In this document: piece by piece, positions 7,306-11,163 of the stretch
Numbering within the stretch: position 1 is the stretch's first letter
How the letters are laid out: the number at the start of each line of letters is the position of its first letter
Source of the DNA: Chloroflexota bacterium
GTDB lineage: Bacteria > Chloroflexota > UBA5177 > JANWHV01
Direction of reading: 5' to 3'
Assembly: GCA_025450375.1 (NCBI GenBank)
Contig: JANWHO010000275.1
Coordinates: forward strand, 1-11,163
DNA: 11,163 nucleotides
Translations under genes and position numbers: made by a program
Notes under the pieces: generated by a model
The model's input: the letters and a program-made list of their open reading frames with translations, nothing else
Told to the model about the DNA's origin: nothing
The model's database searches: none

Positions 7306-8306
7306 TCCAGAAGCTGCCGAACGCTATATTCCTCGGTGCGGCGATAGGTGACGTTCCGCAGCATCTCTCCTAGCAACCCGAGACTGAACAACTGCACTCC
7401 GGTTATGACCAGCAGCACCGCGAGATCAAGCAACGGGCGCTGCCCAATGTTCCCCGTCCGGAAATGCTCCTCGGTCAGATACAGGCCAACGATCACCCCA
7501 AGGGCCACCAACAGAGCGCCGATCCCTCCAAATAGATGCAGCGGCTTTTGCATATAGCGGGTGAGGAACATCACTTTGAAGAAATCGAGCATGCCCTTGG
7601 CAAAGCGGCCGGCGCCAAACTTTGACTTGCCGAACTGGCGCTTGTGGTGGAGCACGGGGATCTCCACCACCTTGAAGCCGCGCCAACTGGCCATCACCGG
7701 AATGAACCGGTGCAGGTCGGCATACAGCTTCAGTTCCTCGGTGACCTCGCGACGGTATGCCTTGAACCCGTTATTAAAGTCGTGCATGCGGATCCCGGTG
7801 GACCGAGAAACCACCGAGTTAAAGACTTTGGACGGCAGCGTTTTCGTGATCGGATCCTGTCGATCTTTCTTCCATCCGGAAACCAGATCATAGCCCTCGT
7901 CGATCTTGGCCAGAAAATTGGGGATTTCGTTCGGATCATCCTGAAGGTCGGCATCCATGGTGATGATGATATCGCCACGACAATAGTCAAAGCCGGCCAC
8001 CAGAGCGGCGGTTTTCCCGAAATTGCGCCGGAAGCTGAGTACGCGAATGTGTGGGTCCTGATCGTGGAGATCGCGCAAACCCTCGTAGGTGCCGTCCTTG
8101 CTTCCATCGTCGATGAAGACGATCTCGTAGACCAGTGGGAGCTTCTGCAAGACGGCATGGAGCTGGCTGTAGAGCTTGGGTAAGCTCTCAACTTCGTTAT
8201 ACACGGGGATGACCAGGGAAAGGTCAATACGCTGGGGGCGCGGGGTCAGGGGGAGCGGTTCACCCTGGACGTTTTGACGCACCGCCGGGGCCAGGTCTAC
8301 GCTCAT
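7302..8306 (-). CDS. GT2 polyprenyl-phosphate glycosyltransferase (DPM1/GtrB/ArnC-like)
   Basis: Transfers a sugar from a nucleotide sugar to polyprenyl phosphate on the cytoplasmic face. Starting at ATG 8306 the protein has 334 residues. GT2 catalytic domain: LSLVIPVYNEVESLPKLY (29-46), IDDGSKDGTYEGL (65-77, nucleotide binding), RRNFGKTAALVAGF (93-106), and the metal-binding D-A-D in ITMDADLQDD (115-124). DFNNGFKAYRREV (176-188) and FGKSKFG (225-231) are typical of GtrB/ArnC-like enzymes. Two C-terminal membrane helices (about 257-277 and 292-313) anchor it. A longer reading frame from GTG 8351 adds 15 residues without a good ribosome site. The start at 8306 overlaps the stop of a six-codon ORF that carries the strong Shine-Dalgarno. 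First full gene of the operon leading to nadD. Confidence 0.93.
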   Translation of the reverse strand: MSVDLAPAVRQNVQGEPLPLTPRPQRIDLSLVIPVYNEVESLPKLYSQLHAVLQKLPLVYEIVFIDDGSKDGTYEGLRDLHDQDPHIRVLSFRRNFGKTAALVAGFDYCRGDIIITMDADLQDDPNEIPNFLAKIDEGYDLVSGWKKDRQDPITKTLPSKVFNSVVSRSTGIRMHDFNNGFKAYRREVTEELKLYADLHRFIPVMASWRGFKVVEIPVLHHKRQFGKSKFGAGRFAKGMLDFFKVMFLTRYMQKPLHLFGGIGALLVALGVIVGLYLTEEHFRTGNIGQRPLLDLAVLLVITGVQLFSLGLLGEMLRNVTYRRTEEYSVRQLLE

Positions 8307-8323
8307 CTCGCGTATTGCTCCAT
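8303..8323 (-). CDS. Six-codon leader ORF (MEQYAR) upstream of the glycosyltransferase
   Basis: ATG at 8323 is preceded by an excellent ribosome site, GGAGGAGACA, five bases from GGAGG to ATG. It opens a six-codon frame, MEQYAR, whose stop TGA overlaps the ATG of the glycosyltransferase gene (ATGA). The glycosyltransferase start has only a weak GGAG at 11 bases, so ribosomes probably reach it by coupling through this leader. Whether the peptide itself matters is unknown. Confidence 0.5.
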   Translation of the reverse strand: MEQYAR

Positions 8324-8392
8324 TGTCTCCTCCGTGGTCGGCCCGCGCCACACAGGCGTCGCGGCCAACCGGCCATTGTTAGTACGGTTGCT

Positions 8393-8401
8393 AGTATAGC
8401 A
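8393..8401 (-). promoter_or_regulatory. Extended -10 promoter of the glycosyltransferase-nadD operon
   Basis: TGCTATACT (8401-8393) fits an extended -10 element (TGn followed by a TATAAT-like box). The expected start is near 8386, about 60 bases before the leader ORF. No good -35 box is seen at the usual distance. The element lies within the short palindrome TGCTA-TAC-TAGCA (8401-8389), which could also serve as an operator. It is the only recognisable promoter between osmC and the operon. Confidence 0.5.
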
Positions 8402-8460
8402 GTGCTGCCCGATGCCGGGGGCCGGGCCGGGGAACCCCTTGCATTGTGTGGGCACGTTTC

Positions 8461-8569
8461 TAGGGGCGCGGGTCTCCAGGCCCGTCGTAACCCAACCACC
8501 GGCGGCCATCGCACTACCCGGATAATGATCCGTCGCCGCGCCAAGCGGGCCTGGAGACCCGCACCCCTA
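8461..8569. mobile_element. MITE-like element, 22-bp inverted repeats flanked by TA
   Basis: Two 22-bp arms in opposite orientation, 8463-8484 and 8546-8567, match at 21 of 22 positions; the only difference is C or T at the fifth base. The arms begin GGGGCGCGGGTCTCC and end AGGCCCG. Each outer end is flanked by TA (8461-8462 and 8568-8569), consistent with a TA target duplication as made by IS630/Tc1-mariner transposases. The 61-base centre has no reading frame of note, so any movement would need a transposase elsewhere. Each arm also contains a smaller palindrome (GGGTCT paired with AGGCCC). It lies between the osmC terminator and the next promoter. An alternative is a REP/BIME-type palindromic repeat. 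Confidence 0.6.
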
Positions 8570-8628
8570 TGTGGCGGCCGCCGTGCGGTCTTCCGATGCG
8601 CGGTGCAAATCTGGTGCCTGGGCCGCGC

Positions 8629-8648
8629 AAAAAAGGGCGTTATCGCCC
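8629..8648 (-). terminator. Intrinsic terminator downstream of osmC
   Basis: On the minus strand GGGCG and CGCCC form a 5-base GC stem with loop ATAA, followed directly by TTTTTT. It starts 26 bases after the osmC stop codon, so osmC is probably transcribed alone. Confidence 0.8.
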
Positions 8649-8674
8649 CGCGAGACACGCCGCCTTGCCGAAAC

Positions 8675-9121
8675 CTAGCTCTCCAGGGTGGCCTTCAAAT
8701 GTATCGTGACGTTCCCCCGGAGCGCGTTCGAGACCGGGCAACCTTGCTCCCCTTCCCGGGCCGCCGACTCGAAACCGGCCTGGTCCATGCCTGGCACCCG
8801 GCCACGCACGTCGAGATCCATCACGGCGATCTTGAAGCCACCTTCCACGGGGGCGAAGTGGGCAACGGCACTGACCTCCAGCTTGGTCGCCGGCGTGCCT
8901 TTCCCGGCCAGGACGTGCGAGAAGGCCATTGCGTAGCAGGCGGCGTGGGCGGCCGCGATCAACTCCTCGGGGCTTGTACTTCCCGGCGTCCGCTCCGTGC
9001 GCCCAGCCCAGGTGATGGGAAGCGGGCCCGCCGCTCCGCTGGCCAGGGAGAAACTCCCCTTGCCGTGAATGAGATCGCCTTCCCAGGTCGCGTTCGCGGT
9101 GCTCAGTACGTCGTTCGCCAT
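8675..9121 (-). CDS. osmC: OsmC family peroxiredoxin
   Basis: Cytosolic thiol peroxidase of the OsmC/Ohr family that reduces organic hydroperoxides. It has 148 residues (E. coli OsmC has 143). The two catalytic cysteines are present: Cys62 in SPEELIAAAHAACYAMAFS (50-68) and Cys128 in EGEQGCPVSNAL (123-134). The sequence around Cys62 (EELIAAAHAACYAMA) fits the OsmC rather than the Ohr subgroup. The start is ATG 9121, with a near-perfect ribosome site AAGGAGGT ending six bases upstream; a longer open frame upstream is not used. It is divergent from the recQ-like gene, with 151 bases between them, and is followed by its own terminator. OsmC genes are often induced by osmotic or oxidative stress; no regulator site is recognised here. 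Confidence 0.96.
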   Translation of the reverse strand: MANDVLSTANATWEGDLIHGKGSFSLASGAAGPLPITWAGRTERTPGSTSPEELIAAAHAACYAMAFSHVLAGKGTPATKLEVSAVAHFAPVEGGFKIAVMDLDVRGRVPGMDQAGFESAAREGEQGCPVSNALRGNVTIHLKATLES

Positions 9122-9190
9122 TGCGCTACCTCCTTCGGATGGGCTGCCACGGATGAGGCATGGCCCTCTATCAAGATATCCCTCCGCGAA

Positions 9191-9196
9191 ATTATC
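9191..9196 (-). promoter_or_regulatory. Possible osmC -10 box
   Basis: GATAAT on the minus strand (9196-9191) lies about 70 bases before the osmC start. No convincing -35 box is seen at 16-18 bases (TAGCCG at 9219-9214 is the best). Weak, but it is the best AT-rich hexamer in the divergent region. Confidence 0.25.
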
Positions 9197-9223
9197 GGCA
9201 TCCGGGTTAACCTCGGCTACACT
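9195..9223 (+). promoter_or_regulatory. Possible promoter of the TPR-RecQ gene
   Basis: TCGGCA (9195-9200) and TACACT (9218-9223) are spaced by 17 bases and each resembles the sigma-70 boxes (about four of six matches each). A start near 9230 would leave a leader of about 40 bases before ATG 9273. It overlaps the candidate osmC -10 on the other strand, so the two genes could interfere. Confidence 0.35.
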
Positions 9224-9272
9224 GGAGACTACCTGGCGAAGGACCGAGGCGGCCAGGATTTGGAGGGACGGG

Positions 9273-11163
9273 ATGGGTGGGAACCCGGTTGTGGTAGCCG
9301 AGCCTCTTTGGCCCGTGAGTTTGACAAACCATGGCTTGAGCGTCGAATCGCGTGACCAGCCTGAGCGGTGGCCGGTGCGGGTGAGAACCGGACTGGTTAT
9401 GCTGGCCGTTGGCGAGGACGGGCCGCCCGCCGGGCTGGCCGTCCTGGCGGCCCTCAACCCGAACGGCCCAGACGCCGCCAGCCTGACCGAGCACGATCTC
9501 TGGGCTCGCCTGACCCTGGAGTGTGGCGACGCCCAGCGCGCCCTGGCCCTGACCCGAACCCGACAAGCCAGGAGGGATTCGGCGCCCACTCGCTTGATCA
9601 GCGTCGAGGCGCTGCTGGCGGCCGGCGACCGCGCCGCCGCCGAAGCCGACCTGGCCGCCATGCGTCCCCTGGGCAACCAGCGCTCGCCCGGCCCTTTGCT
9701 GGCCGAGGGGCACCTGGCTCTCCAGGATCTTGATTGGGCTGCCGCCGAGGAGCGATTCCGCGCCGCGGAGGCCATCCTGCCGAGCGCGCGGGGCGTCCTT
9801 GGACTGGCGAGGGCGCTCGAAGGCTACGGGAATCTGGAGGAAGCGGCGGCGGTGCTCGCCGATGGGGCGCGGGTCTCCGCTGGTGAGACCGCCCCCGAGC
9901 TACTGGCAGCCCTGGCGGCTTTGCGTCAGACCATGGGAGAGCCCGATGCCGCGGCCGCCGCGCTGGCGGCGGGGGACGCCGCTCTCGCCTCACTGGCGCA
10001 CCGGCTGGTCGCCGAACTCGCGGCCTTGCGCGAAGGACGTGGGATCCGTCGGGAACCACGCCAAACCGCTTCCCTCGCTGCCCCGGTGCCGCATCGCGTT
10101 CCAGACAGCACATGGTTGATCGGCGCGACAGCATCGTTGGAGGACGCCGCGCCCGAATTGGAACAAGCATTGTTCGAGCACTTTGGCCATGCTCGATTCC
10201 GTCCTGGGCAGGCGGCGGTGCTCCGCTCCTTGCTGGTGGAGGAGCAGGATACGCTGGCGGTGATGCCAACCGGGGCGGGAAAGTCGCTCTGTTTTCAGCT
10301 GCCCGCCCTCCTGCTGGATGGACTGGTGCTGGTTATCTCGCCTCTCATCGCGCTGATGGCCGATCAGCTTGCCGGCCTGGACACCGTGGCGGCCCTGGGT
10401 GATCGATCGACGGCGATTAATAGCACCCTCGATGGTCAAGAACTGGATCACCGCCTCCGAGGGCTGGCCACCGGCGCTTTCCGCCTGGTGTACGTGGCGC
10501 CGGAACGGTTACGGCAAGTTTCCCTCTTGCGGGCCCTACGCGCGGCCGGCGTATCGCTCCTGGTGGTGGATGAGGCGCACTGTCTCAGTCTATGGGGCCA
10601 TCAATTCCGCCCAGACTATCTGGCGGTGGGCGAGGCGGCGGCACTGCTGGGCTCGCCGCGGATCCTTGCGGTCACCGCGACGGCGACCCCCGCCATGCAG
10701 GAGGAAGTGGCCCGAACCCTGGGGAGGCCGCTGCGCCTGGTCCGCACGGGGGTGCTTCGCGACAACCTCTTCCTGGAGGTGCGGCGCTTGGCCGGCGAGG
10801 GGGAGAAGCGCCAGACTCTGATCGCCTTCGCCCGTGCCGCGAGGGGCAGCGGCATTGTCTACATCAACAATCGGGACAAATGCGAACAGTTCGCGGCCCT
10901 GCTCCGCCGGAATGGGGTGCAGGCGTCGCATTATCATGCCGGGATGGGGGCGGATGAGCGCGCCGAAACCCAGCAGCGATTCATGACCGGGAAGATTCGC
11001 GTGTTGGTAGCCACCATCGCCTTCGGCATGGGGGTGAACAAGCGCGATATTCGCTTCATCGTCCATTATCAGCCCAGCCAGTCCCTGGAAGCGTACGTGC
11101 AGGAAGCGGGCCGTGCCGGTCGGGACGGGGCGCCCGCGCACGCGCTCCTCCTGTCCACGCCGG
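9273..11163 (+). CDS. recQ: RecQ-family DNA helicase with N-terminal TPR-like extension (3' end missing)
   Basis: ATP-dependent 3'-5' DNA helicase of the RecQ family; 630 codons are visible and the gene runs off the right edge. The start is ATG 9273 with GGAGGG five bases upstream. The helicase core begins near residue 296 (LEQALFEHFGHARFRPGQ), where E. coli RecQ would have only about 20 residues in front. Seen motifs are Walker A PTGAGKS (332-338), DEAH (433-436) followed by the RecQ aromatic loop CLSLWGHQFRP, TATAT (motif III), IVYINNR, VATIAFGMGVNKRDI, and motif VI QEAGRAGRDG (610-619). Residues about 75-255 are Ala/Leu-rich paired helices with TPR-like spacing (CGDAQRALAL, LLAAGDRAAAEADLAAM, LDWAAAEERFRAAEAILP, YGNLEEAAAVL, MGEPDAAAAAL), followed by a loose linker (256-292). 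The frame has no interruption, so this is a true fusion. The RQC and HRDC domains, if present, lie beyond the window. Confidence 0.92.
   Translation, partial: MGGNPVVVAEPLWPVSLTNHGLSVESRDQPERWPVRVRTGLVMLAVGEDGPPAGLAVLAALNPNGPDAASLTEHDLWARLTLECGDAQRALALTRTRQARRDSAPTRLISVEALLAAGDRAAAEADLAAMRPLGNQRSPGPLLAEGHLALQDLDWAAAEERFRAAEAILPSARGVLGLARALEGYGNLEEAAAVLADGARVSAGETAPELLAALAALRQTMGEPDAAAAALAAGDAALASLAHRLVAELAALREGRGIRREPRQTASLAAPVPHRVPDSTWLIGATASLEDAAPELEQALFEHFGHARFRPGQAAVLRSLLVEEQDTLAVMPTGAGKSLCFQLPALLLDGLVLVISPLIALMADQLAGLDTVAALGDRSTAINSTLDGQELDHRLRGLATGAFRLVYVAPERLRQVSLLRALRAAGVSLLVVDEAHCLSLWGHQFRPDYLAVGEAAALLGSPRILAVTATATPAMQEEVARTLGRPLRLVRTGVLRDNLFLEVRRLAGEGEKRQTLIAFARAARGSGIVYINNRDKCEQFAALLRRNGVQASHYHAGMGADERAETQQRFMTGKIRVLVATIAFGMGVNKRDIRFIVHYQPSQSLEAYVQEAGRAGRDGAPAHALLLSTP

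Noticed and set aside
8315..9355. Plus-strand open frame through the MITE-like element and osmC (346 codons)
   Set aside because: It crosses the inverted-repeat element, the osmC terminator and osmC antisense, with no family resemblance.
9122..9775. Upstream extension of osmC giving 366 codons
   Set aside because: It runs antisense through the divergent promoter region and the TPR-RecQ start. ATG 9121 has a near-perfect ribosome site.
1..11163. CRISPR array, tRNA, rRNA, prophage or defence island
   Set aside because: No regularly spaced repeats, tRNA-like cloverleaf, rRNA segments, integrase or phage genes were seen in the reading.

Overview
GC-rich bacterial chromosome segment with housekeeping genes. 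Several features point to the Chloroflexota or a close Terrabacteria lineage such as Dormibacterota (inference, moderate confidence). The DnaX N-terminal half reads like a Chloroflexota/Firmicutes-type clamp-loader subunit. A large SRP RNA with an Alu domain sits directly upstream of dnaX, an arrangement known from Bacillus and absent from gammaproteobacteria. The membrane glycosyltransferase-like protein carries a soluble C-terminal domain of a kind I associate with Chloroflexota. No rRNA, tRNA or CRISPR array was seen.

Layout: everything from base 1 to 9121 reads on the minus strand, in right-to-left order. osmC (8675-9121) stands alone with its own terminator (8629-8648). Next comes a non-coding stretch holding a 105-bp MITE-like inverted-repeat element (8461-8569) and an extended -10 promoter (8393-8401). 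The promoter serves a tightly packed operon: a six-codon leader ORF, a GT2 polyprenyl-phosphate glycosyltransferase, an LPG-synthase/AglD-type membrane protein, a DUF2079 membrane protein and nadD. All junctions in the operon are 4-base overlaps or a 3-base gap. Immediately after nadD lies a promoter, a ~277-nt SRP RNA (3231-3507) and a strong intrinsic terminator (3188-3215). dnaX, ybaB/ebfC and recR follow in the classic order. A partial small membrane protein runs off the left edge.

On the plus strand, divergent from osmC, starts a RecQ-family helicase (9273 to the right edge). It carries an unusual ~295-residue N-terminal extension with TPR-like helical repeats before the helicase core. 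The window ends just after helicase motif VI.

How they work together: the GT2, flippase-like and DUF2079 proteins look like a lipid-linked sugar module, in which a sugar is loaded on polyprenyl phosphate in the cytosol and used in or across the membrane. dnaX, ybaB and recR link replication and recombination functions, and RecQ plus RecR could meet in RecFOR-type repair. The most unusual items are the TPR-RecQ fusion, the MITE-like element with a related 15-base sequence inside the RecQ fusion gene, the SRP RNA with a shortened apical stem, and the six-codon leader ORF coupled to the glycosyltransferase.
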